From positions 558,001 through 622,000 of the forward strand of contig CM061254.1 in the NCBI GenBank assembly GCA_022605425.2: a stretch of 64,000 nucleotides of DNA. The letters are read 5' to 3'. Below, piece by piece: positions 24,005 to 32,959 of the stretch. The DNA comes from Hamiltosporidium tvaerminnensis (lineage: Eukaryota; Microsporidia; Dubosqiidae). A program made the translations under genes and the position numbers. Under the pieces are notes generated by a model. The model saw only the letters and a program-made list of their open reading frames with translations. It ran no database searches and was not told where the DNA came from. Numbering within the stretch: position 1 is the first letter of the stretch; each line of letters opens with the position of its first letter.

Positions 24005-24691
24005 ATGGAACCAGACACTCTAAAACTAATAGCCCATCATAACTACTACATACAAATAGAAACAACAGCAAACATCCCACCAATACACCTCCTCTCATAC
24101 ACAATACCACCCTTAAAACCACTCTCAACATATGAAGTACCCCTGTACATAGCACTCTCCCTTAAAAACAGTAACATGTGTAAAATCAAACTTCCCTCTT
24201 CTCTCTCCCTCCCTCACCTTCTCTCCACATTACAGTTTGAAATAAGTAATACATCAGAATACTCTACTCTACACCCATACTTCTTTGAAACAGCATACAC
24301 CATAATAACTAACAGTTATAATGTTGGGCATGAGAACAGTTCTACTGAGGAATTTAGAGAAAGTAAAAGTTATAGTAATAATAACAGTTCTAACAGTAAT
24401 AACGGTCTTAATACTAATATATCTAATAACGGTCTTAATACTAATATATCTAACAACCATACTAACAACTATAATAACAACCATACTTCTAATATATCTA
24501 ATATTACTACACATTACCTGTATAAATTAGTATTAGATATTAAAGATATACGTTTCTCTAAGACTTATAACGGTATACATCAGATAGATACAAATTCTCT
24601 TAATCTTAATAATCTTACTATATTTGAATTTAATGAAATTAAACACCTTTTACTATCAAACATGGAAATAGCAAAGAGAATAAAGGGGTAG
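24005..24691 (+). CDS. PSF2: GINS complex subunit Psf2
   Basis: 228 residues. GINS (Sld5-Psf1-Psf2-Psf3) joins Cdc45 and MCM2-7 in the replicative helicase. The Psf2 signature is VPLYIALSLKNSNMCKIKLP (about 45-64), matching the family VPLWLA-LK-x-x-x-C-I-x-P block. It is followed by HPYFFETAYTII and, after an insertion, DIKDIRFSK and LNLNNLTIFEFNEI, corresponding to the family R-x-x-K and LDNLT-x-E-x-N blocks. A roughly 60-residue Asn/Ser-rich insertion (about 107-168), with two copies of NNGLNTNIS, separates the halves. The 5' part is C-rich and nearly G-free, and the last codons run into a G-rich array. Start: the C6 run 7 nt upstream fits the microsporidian C-triplet motif. Stop is TAG. 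Confidence 0.85.
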   Translation: MEPDTLKLIAHHNYYIQIETTANIPPIHLLSYTIPPLKPLSTYEVPLYIALSLKNSNMCKIKLPSSLSLPHLLSTLQFEISNTSEYSTLHPYFFETAYTIITNSYNVGHENSSTEEFRESKSYSNNNSSNSNNGLNTNISNNGLNTNISNNHTNNYNNNHTSNISNITTHYLYKLVLDIKDIRFSKTYNGIHQIDTNSLNLNNLTIFEFNEIKHLLLSNMEIAKRIKG

Positions 24692-25325
24692 TAGTAGTAG
24701 GGGGTTGGTTAGTAGTAGTAGTGAAGGGTAGTAGTAGTAGGGTTAGTATTAATAGGGGTATGGTAAAGGGGTGGTAGTAGTATAATAGTATTAGTAAAGG
24801 GTTGGTAGTAAAGGGTAGTAGTAAAGGGTAGTAGTAAAGGGTAGTAGTAAAGGGTAATGACTTATAGTGTTAGTAAAAAGTTAGTGTTAATAAAAGGGTT
24901 ATAATAAAGGGTACTTAGTATTAGTATAATGTACTTAAATTAGTGTTAATACTAACGGGTTAGTATAAGTAAAGGGTAAAATAAACGGATAGGGTTAGTA
25001 TTAGATAAGGGTAATGACTTATTTTTAATACTAAAGGGTAATGCCTTAAGGGTTATTACTAGTAAAGGGTAATAATAAAGGGATATGACTTAGTATTAGA
25101 TAAGGGTAATGCCTTAAGGGTTACTATTGGTAAAGGGTAATAATAAAGGGATATGACTTAGTATTAGATAAGGGTAATGTCTTAAGGGTTACTATTGGTA
25201 AAGGGTAATAATAAAGGGATATGACTTAGTATTAGATAAGGGTAATGCCTTAAGGGTTACTATTGGTAATGACTTAGTATTAGATAAGGGTAATGACGTA
25301 AGGGTTATAATCTTAAGAATATAAT
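24692..25325 (+). repeat. G-rich degenerate minisatellite 3' of PSF2, with a 68-bp tandem core
   Basis: It begins at the PSF2 stop with (GTA)n and GGG runs, then many AAGGGTA and TTAGTATTAG words. From about 25,035 to 25,300 a clear 68-bp unit is repeated: ATATGACTTA occurs at 25,083, 25,151 and 25,219. C is almost absent on the plus strand. The GGG clusters could form quadruplexes on DNA or RNA (inference). Confidence 0.85.
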
Positions 25326-25925
25326 TTACAGTAATAAAACATAAAATAATATCTATTATTAAAACCCTTTAAATTCTTATATCTATATTATTAACACCCT
25401 TTAAATCTTATATCTTTATATCTTATTATTAACATCCTTTAAATCTTAAATCTTATATCTTATTATTTAACACCCTCTTCTATATCTTATTATTAACATC
25501 CTTTAAATCTTAAATCTTATATCTTATTATTTAACACCCTCTTCTATATCTTATTATTAACACCCTTTAAATCTTAAATCTTATATCTTATTATTTAACA
25601 CCCTTTAAATCTTATATCTTATTGTTTAACACCCTTTAAATCTTAAATCTTTATATCTTATTATTAACACCCTCTAACATATCATCACACTAACACCCTT
25701 TATGTCATTAAACCCCTATATCCTATTACTAACACCCTCTAACATATCATATTACTAACACCCTTTATATCTGTAAATCCCTATATCTATTACTACTAAA
25801 CAATAACTGTACTTATAACCAATATCTAACAATATCTACTAAATACAACAACCCACCTAATAATATCTACTAAATACAACCCACCTAATACCAATACTAA
25901 TAACCAACATATAACACCCCCCTTA
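25326..25925 (+). repeat. C-rich degenerate minisatellite 5' of TRM9
   Basis: Words such as AACACCCTTTAAATCTTA and TATCTTATTATTAACA repeat with a period near 64 bp between 25,430 and 25,560, then grade into AACACCCTCTAACATATCA units and a CCACCTAATA area. G is almost absent. A C6 run (25,917-25,922) lies 12 nt before the TRM9 ATG. Confidence 0.8.
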
Positions 25926-25934
25926 TATCATACA

Positions 25935-27026
25935 ATGTCACACTTCGAATCACAAAAAGTACACACCTTCTACAAAAACAACCACACACACTTCTCTAAT
26001 ACTAGATACACTATATGGCCATACATACGTACATTCTTATCTACTACATATAACCCTACACATTTAATACTTGATAATGGATGTGGTAATGGTAGATGTA
26101 TAATGTATAATAATATAATTGGTATGGATTATTCAAGAGAGTTACTCCAGCACATAACAAAGGGTAATAGTAGTAGGGATAGTAGTGTGTATGGTAGTGG
26201 TAGTGATGGGTATGGTAGTGGTAGTATGTATGGTAGTGGTAGTAGGGATATTAGTAGGGATATAAGTAATAAAGATAACAACTATATAAGTAATACTAAT
26301 ATAAGTAATACTAAAGATAATATAAGTAATACTAAAGATAATAGTACTTCCAACCCTTCTACTATTAACCCTACTACTTATAACCCTTCTACTAATAATA
26401 AAACTAATAATAATTTTCCTTCACCTCTTGATCTTCTTAGAGGTGACTGTCTTTATATACCCTTTAAGAATAATACTTATAATATTATAATATCAATAGC
26501 AGTATTACATCATATAAGTACATTAGAAAGACGTATTATATTTCTTAAAGAGATATATAGAATACTTAAATATAAAGGAATATGTCTTATAGGAGTATGG
26601 AGTATTAAACATAGAAATAACAAGAGGTTTATAGAGTGTAGTGGTGTGGGTGGTAGTGTGGGTGAGTGTGGTAGTGATAAAGGGTATGTTAATACTAGTA
26701 ATACCATAAGAGATACTACAGATAATATTAAAGATAATACCATAAGAGATATTAAAGATATTAAGGATATTAAAGATACTACTGATACTAAGGATAATAA
26801 CAACATATCAAATATTAAAGATACTAAGGATAATAACAACATATCAAATATTAAAGATATCCCCTTCTCTTATGGTGATGTATATGCTACTTGGAATAAT
26901 GTTAGTGTTAGATATGTACATCTATTTAATATTAAAGAGTTATGTGATATGTGTGTAAGTGTAGGATTTACTATAGAAGAGGTTATAGAAGAACATGAGA
27001 CATTATATGTAAGAATAAGGAAGTAA
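25935..27026 (+). CDS. TRM9: TRM9/ALKBH8-type tRNA wobble-uridine methyltransferase
   Basis: 363 residues. Trm9 with Trm112 methylates cm5U34 of certain tRNAs to mcm5U using SAM. Visible blocks: VHTFYKNNHTHFSNTRYTIWP near the N-terminus (family: Y-x-x-I-A-x-H-F-x-x-T-R-y-x-x-W-P), SAM motif I LILDNGCGNGR (44-54), GMDYS (63-67), GDCLYIPF (170-177), SIAVLHHISTLERR (187-200) and RYVHLFNIKEL (326-336) near the C-terminus. Two low-complexity insertions (about 79-160 and 235-310, rich in Ser/Asn/Asp and NISNIKDTKD repeats) swell a protein usually near 280 residues. The first SAM motif has Asn-Gly where Val-Gly is usual. Composition changes from C-rich to G-rich along the gene. Downstream, the final codons are duplicated. 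Confidence 0.88.
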   Translation: MSHFESQKVHTFYKNNHTHFSNTRYTIWPYIRTFLSTTYNPTHLILDNGCGNGRCIMYNNIIGMDYSRELLQHITKGNSSRDSSVYGSGSDGYGSGSMYGSGSRDISRDISNKDNNYISNTNISNTKDNISNTKDNSTSNPSTINPTTYNPSTNNKTNNNFPSPLDLLRGDCLYIPFKNNTYNIIISIAVLHHISTLERRIIFLKEIYRILKYKGICLIGVWSIKHRNNKRFIECSGVGGSVGECGSDKGYVNTSNTIRDTTDNIKDNTIRDIKDIKDIKDTTDTKDNNNISNIKDTKDNNNISNIKDIPFSYGDVYATWNNVSVRYVHLFNIKELCDMCVSVGFTIEEVIEEHETLYVRIRK

Positions 27027-27092
27027 GGGGTGTTAGTATAGAAGAGGTAATAGAGGAACATGAGACATTATATGTAAGAATAAGGAAGTAAG
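26973..27092 (+). repeat. Tandem duplication of the TRM9 3' end
   Basis: The stretch TATAGAAGAGG...GAACATGAGACATTATATG...AATAAGGAAGTAAG that ends TRM9 is repeated directly after the stop, with few changes and with its own in-frame-looking stop. The second copy lies outside the gene and probably forms 3' UTR. Confidence 0.9.
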
Positions 27093-27400
27093 AGGGTGTT
27101 AGTTATAAGTAGTAGTAGGGTTAGGAAGTAAGGGGTGTTAGTAGTAGGGTTAGGAAGTAAGAGGGTGTTAGTAGTAGGGTTAGGAAGTAAGAGGGTGTTA
27201 GTAGTAGGGTTAGGAAGTAAGGGGTGTTAGTTATAAGTAGTAGTAGGGTTAGGAAGTAAGAGGGTGTTAGTAGTAGGGTTAGGAAGTAAGGGGTGTTAGT
27301 TATAAGTATTAGTAAGGTTAGGAAGTAAGAGGGTGTTAGTAGTAGGGTTAGGAAGTAAAGGGTGTTAGTAGTAGTAGGAAGTAAAGGGTGTTAGTATTAT
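27093..27400 (+). repeat. G-rich 30-bp minisatellite 3' of TRM9
   Basis: Around nine imperfect units containing GTAGTAGGGTTAGGAAGTAA and GAGGGTGTTA. The word AGGAAGTAAG is also the TRM9 terminus (Arg-Lys-stop), suggesting that the array grew from the gene's own 3' end. TTAGGG-like words appear, but the unit is not a telomere repeat. Confidence 0.88.
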
Positions 27401-27439
27401 ACTATATCTTAGCTAGTGTTATTATTAAAGTATTTAATA

Positions 27440-27612
27440 AGAAGTATTTATTTAGATTCCTTTTGTTCAGATACCTTTTAATTCCAGTACTTTTAATATT
27501 GGCTAGGGTTAACCTTGGTATTGCATAAGATACCTTTTAATATTGAGTTAGGGCTATCTTATTTAAATACCTTTTAATCATAGTACTTTTAATATTGGTT
27601 AGGGTTAGTATT
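27440..27612. repeat. Degenerate direct repeats left of the Ginger-like element
   Basis: The block AGATACCTTTTAATTCCAGT, ACTTTTAATATTGGCTAGGG recurs near 27,570-27,605 as AATACCTTTTAATCATAGTA followed by CTTTTAATATTGGTTAGGG, with a shorter version between them. Confidence 0.7.
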
Positions 27613-27615
27613 TAT

Positions 27616-29761
27616 TGTCACGGGCCAATAAACTCCCCCATGTCCAATAGAACCCCCGTTATTTCCTATACATTTTAAATCTTGATAACACCCTTTATTT
27701 TTACATATAGCCTTTAATTTCTATATCCTTAGAACGAATTTATTCCCCTTATTCGTATAAACCTTCTTATTTTAGTTTCATTTCCGATATTTCTTATCCA
27801 TCCTTTTTTAACATTTCTTTTGTATAAACAAAAAGGATGTGTTAATTATGAATAAAATATCCAATGAAATTTATATTTTTCTTTTGAGTTCTTTTTTTGC
27901 TTTTTCGGTTTTTTGCACTTGTTAGTATTTGTAAAGCAAAATTTCGTAGTAGAATTTGATACAGGCACTAAACAACATATCATTGTGTATAAATTCATTT
28001 AATGCTTTCATATTATTTGTCTTTTTTCTTAGTATTCATTTTATATATATATAAAAATATAATGTAACCAAAATGCCAAAGAATGTAAGTTGTAAAAATC
28101 GGCAAGAAAAAGAAATTCTTACTGCATATTTAAAAACCGGTCAGTATCCAACTGCGTATTACAAAGAAGAAAAGAGGTTGTTGAGCCATAACATTTTACT
28201 TGGCTCGGAGATGATATTTGTTTTAAAAGACGCGAACATCTAATAAAAGCCGTTTTTGGATTTGAAACTGCCCTGATTAAAAAAATTATTCAAACAAAGC
28301 ATGCTGTTGCCCACATCGGAGTAAATAAAATGATGGCTTTGATTGTACAAAAATACTATGGGATTCCCAAGGAATATATAAAAGAGTATGTAAAAGAGTG
28401 TGAAGCATATAGTCAATTCAATTCTCTAAAAACAATTCAGCCAATATATATAAATCATATTGCCAAAAAATATGATCTATTTATGATGGATTGTGTAGAT
28501 CTCAGGCGATATAGTGATCAAAATGATCAATATAGCTAGATTCTTAATGTAATCGACACATACACAAAACATCTCTACTGTTTTAAGCTGATCAATAAAA
28601 CTTCGGAATTAGTAAGAGATTCATTGAAATTTTTATTTAACAACTTCGGTGTCCCAGTGGCAATACAATCCGATAACAGTCGAAAGTTTAAAAATGCACT
28701 ACTTGAAGTATTTTTAACAGATCTTAACATCAAAATTATACATGGAAGACCACGCAATCCAAAGGCGCAAGGTCAAATAGAACGTGTAAATCGGACCATA
28801 AAAAGATCGCTAGCGAAGAAATTGCATGATACAGGTGGAAGAACGGGGATTGAAGATCTTAATAATTTTATTTATGCATATAACAGATCAGTATATAGTG
28901 CAAAAAACAAATCTCTATTTATGCATTTCTTCGAACAACCAGGTTTTAACAATCCACTTTCTAGAAGCATAATAGTTGAAAACGAAGCCAGTACGATAGT
29001 GCCTGCTATTGATATAGATCCTGATATAGTTTTAGTCGAAGAAAATGCAGCGGATACACAATGGATCTTGGAAATCGCCTCGGATGTACATGAAGAATTT
29101 ACTGAAACGGTGACTACCACAACCACTATAAAAGCTGATGATCGCGAAATCGATAGTAAGATTCGTTCGGATGTGGCTAAGCATTTTAAAAACTATAGAG
29201 AAAGAATTATAGAAAGCAATAATTCAAATAGACTCAAGAAAGATTTGTCGATTGGAAATCAAGTTTTATTAAAAAAAATGACTTCGATATAAATATTAAA
29301 ACTAAAAGAGCGCCTTTTGACTCTTTTTACGATAATTCGGTTTTTACAATTACCGGTATTTTGATGAACAACATGATTGAAGGAAAAAACAATGATGGTG
29401 ACACAAGAACAGTTTTTAGAAGCGTAATAAAACGAGTTTAATTTAGTTTACTTTGCAATTATTATAGTTATTTTTTATTATTTGAGTATTATCATTCTAG
29501 TTTTTATTTTTATTCTGGCAAAACTTGAAATATTTTTTTTGGCAGGAAATTCAAGTTAAAAACTATATAAGCATTTTTTTAAGAGAACCCCTATTAAATT
29601 TAGTGATTAATCACTTCCTTTTTTCCAATATATGGCCCTTGGATAAAATATATGAAAATAACCGAGGTTCTATAAATCGTTAGAAAATAACAGGGGTTCT
29701 ATAAATCATTAGAAATAACAGGGGTTCTATTGGACATGGGGGGGTTTATTAGCCCGTGACA
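27616..29761 (+). mobile_element. Ginger-like DNA transposon with 49-bp inverted repeats
   Basis: A 2146-bp element. The left end 27,616-27,664 and the inverse of the right end 29,713-29,761 match at 46 of 49 positions. Both start TGTCACGGGC and contain ATGTCCAATAGAACCCC. TIRs beginning TGTNR, plus an integrase-type transposase, are hallmarks of Ginger elements, which are cut-and-paste relatives of Gypsy integrase. The flanks (ATTTAT on the left, ATTATT on the right) show no clean 4-5 bp duplication. The right end carries three tandem subterminal copies of an AACAGGGGTTCTAT-type motif (about 29,663-29,732). Confidence 0.87.
28073..29441 (+). pseudogene. Ginger-type integrase/transposase, at least three lesions
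   Basis: The frame starts MPKNVSCKNRQEKEILTAYL and is then broken by a frameshift near 28,190-28,230. It continues through an H-x3-H part (HAVAHIGVNKM) and YYGIPKEYIKEYVKEC, a degenerate HHCC finger. The DDE core follows: first Asp in MMDCVDLRRY, second in AIQSDNSRKF, and Glu in GQIERVNRTIKRS after HGRPRNPKAQ. This is the KRBA2/Ginger2-like integrase pattern. A TAG at 28,537-28,539 falls where relatives have Trp before ILNVID. A further frameshift at an A8 run (about 29,271-29,278) separates VLLKK from the C-terminal DFDINIKTKRAPFDSFY part, which runs to TAA at 29,439-29,441. The copy is inactive as sequenced but young enough to read throughout. Confidence 0.87.
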
Positions 29762-30535
29762 ATTATTAGTTAAAGGGTATATAAGTTATACTTTAATTAC
29801 TAGTATTTATTAGTTAGAGGGTAATATATAAGCCATACTTTAATTACTAGTATCTATTAAAGTATCTTGTATTATTAAAGTATCTATTATTAATTATGTT
29901 TTATTAAAAAGGGTTAGTATAGTATTATATCTACTTCCTATTTATCCACTTCTTATTAAGAGGTATACTATTTAATATTATTAAAGTATTAAGTATTCAT
30001 AAACCTACTTTTAAATATACTTCTTACTAAAGTATCTCTTAATTATTAGTATTTATAGTATTACCTCTTAATTATTAGTATTTATAGTATTACCTCTTAA
30101 TTATTAGTATTTATAGTATTACATTGAAATTTATATGTAATTTTATTAAAGTATTATTTATTAGTACTTATAAGAGTTATTAAACATAAGGTATATCTTA
30201 TAAAGATACTTCTTATTAAACACCTTATAACATATAGTAATATATAAAGTATACCTTATAACTAATAGTAATATATAAAGATACTTCTTATTAACATATA
30301 GTAATATAAATCTTAACATATAATAAATAAATAATTACAAACAATTTAATACGTCATATTCCTATATACGTCATATTCCTATATACTTCACATTCTTATA
30401 TACCAAAAGATATCTTAAAATATAATAGATATAGTACTAACACTACTATTATTCCCTATCTTTAATACTACTAACCCTACTACGCATACTAAGATACTAA
30501 CCCTACTAAGATACTAACCCTACTTACCCTACTAC
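29762..30535. repeat. AT-rich repeats and C-rich 3' flank of AGM1
   Basis: Contains three exact 29-bp units at 30,036-30,122 (CTCTTAATTATTAGTATTTA plus TAGTATTAC) and further AGTAATATATAAAG- and CTTATTAAC-type words. From about 30,465 the plus strand has repeated ACTAACCCTACTA units. Read on the AGM1 coding strand, this is a G-rich TAGTAGGGTTAGT array directly after the stop, like those after PSF2 and TRM9. Confidence 0.8.
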
Positions 30536-32959
30536 CTAATACACTATCTCAGGGTGCGGTCCTATTCCACCACACAAGTCATAAACATCCTGTGCCACAC
30601 ATAACACTATCTTATCACACTCCTCTACACTTCTACACTCTACATACACACGTATACATTCCTCAGTACCACTAGGTCTTATATATACTCTTATTACTTC
30701 TTTCTGTAAACATATTTGTTCTACTCTTCTCTTCAACTCAACAGGTTCAAGAACATTAGAAGATAGTTTGTTAGTATCTAACCTACTATCTAATCTATTA
30801 CTATCTAACCTACTATCTATTCTATTACTATCTATTCTGTTAGTATTACTTCTATCCCTACTACTATCTAACCTATCCCTACTACTATCCCTACTACTAT
30901 CCAATCTATCCCTACTACTATCTAATCTACCACTATCCCTACTACTATCCCCAATACCACTACTTATCCCTACCTTTAATACTGACTTATTCTTAACTGG
31001 TATACATATTAACCTATTAGGATATTTTAAATATAAAGAGTTTAATTTATAAAAATCTTCTTTTTTAAAAAGTAAATTTATAATAAGAAAGTTACTTAAA
31101 GCATCACCGATACAAGGATCAAAGAAGAGAGACAAGATATTAAGAATAGTGTTATTACTATGTTGGTTGTTTGGAGGGGTATTACTTAGAGGGGTGTTAC
31201 TTATTAAGGTATTTACCTCTGAACCCTTATTACCTCTTACCTCTGAACTATCTACCAATGAAGTATTACTATCTATACCCAAACTACTATCCACACCCCT
31301 AACTATACCACCCTCAACCACACTACCACCAACTATACCCACACCACTACCTATCATACCCCTTACTCTCTCACTAAATATTACACTTCCATGTCCGTTA
31401 CTCTCAAAATATATACCAATATCATATAACCGTGCTGCTTTTACTAAATTCTTAACACCTGTATTAACAATACTTACTTTATATCCTTTATTATATAAAA
31501 AGTCTAATAATGAAGTATTAGAGTAATAAGTAAGTATTATACCACATGTTATATCTGTATTATTAATAAGTGTATATATATAAGTAATAAGAAGAACAGC
31601 AAGACTATCACCATCAATAACCGATATATTATTTATATTAGTGTTTGATATGGGTGTGTTTATATTATCTTTAGTATTATTAGTATTATTACTTATATTA
31701 TTCTTATTAGTATTATTAGTATTAGTATTAGTATTATCCTTATTAGCATTACTTATATTATTCTTATCTTTAGTATTATCTTTATCCTTATTAGTATTAT
31801 TACTTATATTATCTTTATCCTTATTAGTATTACTATTATTATCCCTATTACTACTACCATCCCTATTACTACCCTCTCCCCTATTACTACTGTAGAAATA
31901 CACTATACGGTCTGCATCACCATCAAAGGATGCACATAGATCTATATCATATATACATGTATTAATATTAAAAGGTGGTAAATTATATGTTTTAATATAA
32001 TCAGAACCACATTTATAATTTAAAGGTCCTTTTTTATTTATTATATGGTAATTTAACGGTATTTTATTTTTTAAGTATAATAGTTTATATTCTATAACAC
32101 CATTAGAGGTATCAACATAAGTAGTAAGAGGGGTGGTATTAGGGTTGTTTACTTCTTCTTCTATAATACTGTTCTTATCTATACTATTTCTATCTATAAT
32201 ACTGTTCTTATCTATACTATTTCTATCTATACTATCTATTATATTATCTGTTATATTATCTTTATCTATATTATTATCTCTATCTAATTTATTATCTCTA
32301 TCTCCATCCCTATTTCCATCACTTTTATTATCCCTATCGTTTAGTGCTTGTTTGAGTTGGGTGTAGAGGTTGGTGAGGTGGTCGAGGTATGAGTTTTTTG
32401 GTGGTAGGGTGGAGAGAAGATTAGAGTGTCTGACAAGAAAATGTAATTCGGGGGTGGTAGTTAGTTGATAATTAGTTATCTGTATATTAAAAGATTCTAA
32501 AGTATCATATATATTCTGTATGAGTGTAGTGTGTGAGGGGCGGGTGTCGTGGCCGAGGATAAGGGAGGCACGGGGGCCGTCGCCAATATCTCGCATGTTT
32601 CCGTATTTACGGTGTGCGCGGTTAATAACGGTATAAAAGTCTTTATCTTCGCTGTTAACGATTTCGTCGCATAGTTTTTCCCATGTTTCGTCGAACATGT
32701 CGCCGTTATGGTCGATAAATTTTATTCCGTTTTGGTCTTCGGGGTTGTGTGAGGCGGTAAGCATTATACCGATGTTTTTGCCGGCAAATGTTGTGGAACG
32801 GAGGTATGCTATTAAGGCGCAGCGTGATACTATGGGTGGAAGGAGTGATGCGTGTGCTCTGTAGCCGGCTGTGCCGTAAAAGAGGGGTTTTTGGGGTTTT
32901 GTGAGGTTTTTTGGGAGTGGTGTGAGATAGGTTAGTATTTCTTTTTTTGAAAGTGGCAT
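30536..32959 (-). CDS. AGM1: Phosphoacetylglucosamine mutase, expanded by low-complexity inserts
   Basis: 807 residues against about 540 usual. The enzyme converts GlcNAc-6-P to GlcNAc-1-P on the way to UDP-GlcNAc, which is needed for spore-wall chitin and protein glycosylation. Conserved parts: FYGTAGYRA (27-35), active-site phosphoserine loop GIMLTASHNPEDQNGIK (64-80, Ser70), metal loop FDGDADR (345-351), sugar loop FESNGHGSVIF (518-528), and phosphate loop RPSGTEECIRVYVE (761-774). Four low-complexity inserts lie between them: about 205-268 (with duplicated IDRNSIDKNSII), 358-445 (Asn/Asp/Thr/Lys), 531-600 (Gly/Val/Ser) and 669-735 (Asp-Ser-Arg-Leu). All catalytic loops survive, so it is probably active. 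A CCC lies 6 nt before the ATG. The coding strand goes from C-rich to G-rich. Leu/Ser-rich plus-strand frames here are shadows. Confidence 0.93.
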   Translation of the reverse strand: MPLSKKEILTYLTPLPKNLTKPQKPLFYGTAGYRAHASLLPPIVSRCALIAYLRSTTFAGKNIGIMLTASHNPEDQNGIKFIDHNGDMFDETWEKLCDEIVNSEDKDFYTVINRAHRKYGNMRDIGDGPRASLILGHDTRPSHTTLIQNIYDTLESFNIQITNYQLTTTPELHFLVRHSNLLSTLPPKNSYLDHLTNLYTQLKQALNDRDNKSDGNRDGDRDNKLDRDNNIDKDNITDNIIDSIDRNSIDKNSIIDRNSIDKNSIIEEEVNNPNTTPLTTYVDTSNGVIEYKLLYLKNKIPLNYHIINKKGPLNYKCGSDYIKTYNLPPFNINTCIYDIDLCASFDGDADRIVYFYSSNRGEGSNRDGSSNRDNNSNTNKDKDNISNNTNKDKDNTKDKNNISNANKDNTNTNTNNTNKNNISNNTNNTKDNINTPISNTNINNISVIDGDSLAVLLITYIYTLINNTDITCGIILTYYSNTSLLDFLYNKGYKVSIVNTGVKNLVKAARLYDIGIYFESNGHGSVIFSERVRGMIGSGVGIVGGSVVEGGIVRGVDSSLGIDSNTSLVDSSEVRGNKGSEVNTLISNTPLSNTPPNNQHSNNTILNILSLFFDPCIGDALSNFLIINLLFKKEDFYKLNSLYLKYPNRLICIPVKNKSVLKVGISSGIGDSSRDSGRLDSSRDRLDSSRDSSRDRLDSSRDRSNTNRIDSNRIDSRLDSNRLDSRLDTNKLSSNVLEPVELKRRVEQICLQKEVIRVYIRPSGTEECIRVYVECRSVEECDKIVLCVAQDVYDLCGGIGPHPEIVY

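Noticed and set aside
24269-24530. Val/Ile-rich frames on both strands inside PSF2
   Set aside because: Shadows of the Asn/Ser insertion.
25035-25300. 68-bp tandem array considered as a CRISPR array
   Set aside because: There are no unique spacers, whole units repeat, and the gene content is eukaryotic.
27093-27400. TTAGGG-like words suggesting an interstitial telomere
   Set aside because: The unit is a 30-bp minisatellite with GGGTTAGGAAG, never a pure tandem TTAGGG, and it can be derived from the TRM9 end.
30768-32366. Leu/Ser-rich plus-strand frames of 77-125 codons
   Set aside because: They are antisense shadows of the low-complexity parts of AGM1.
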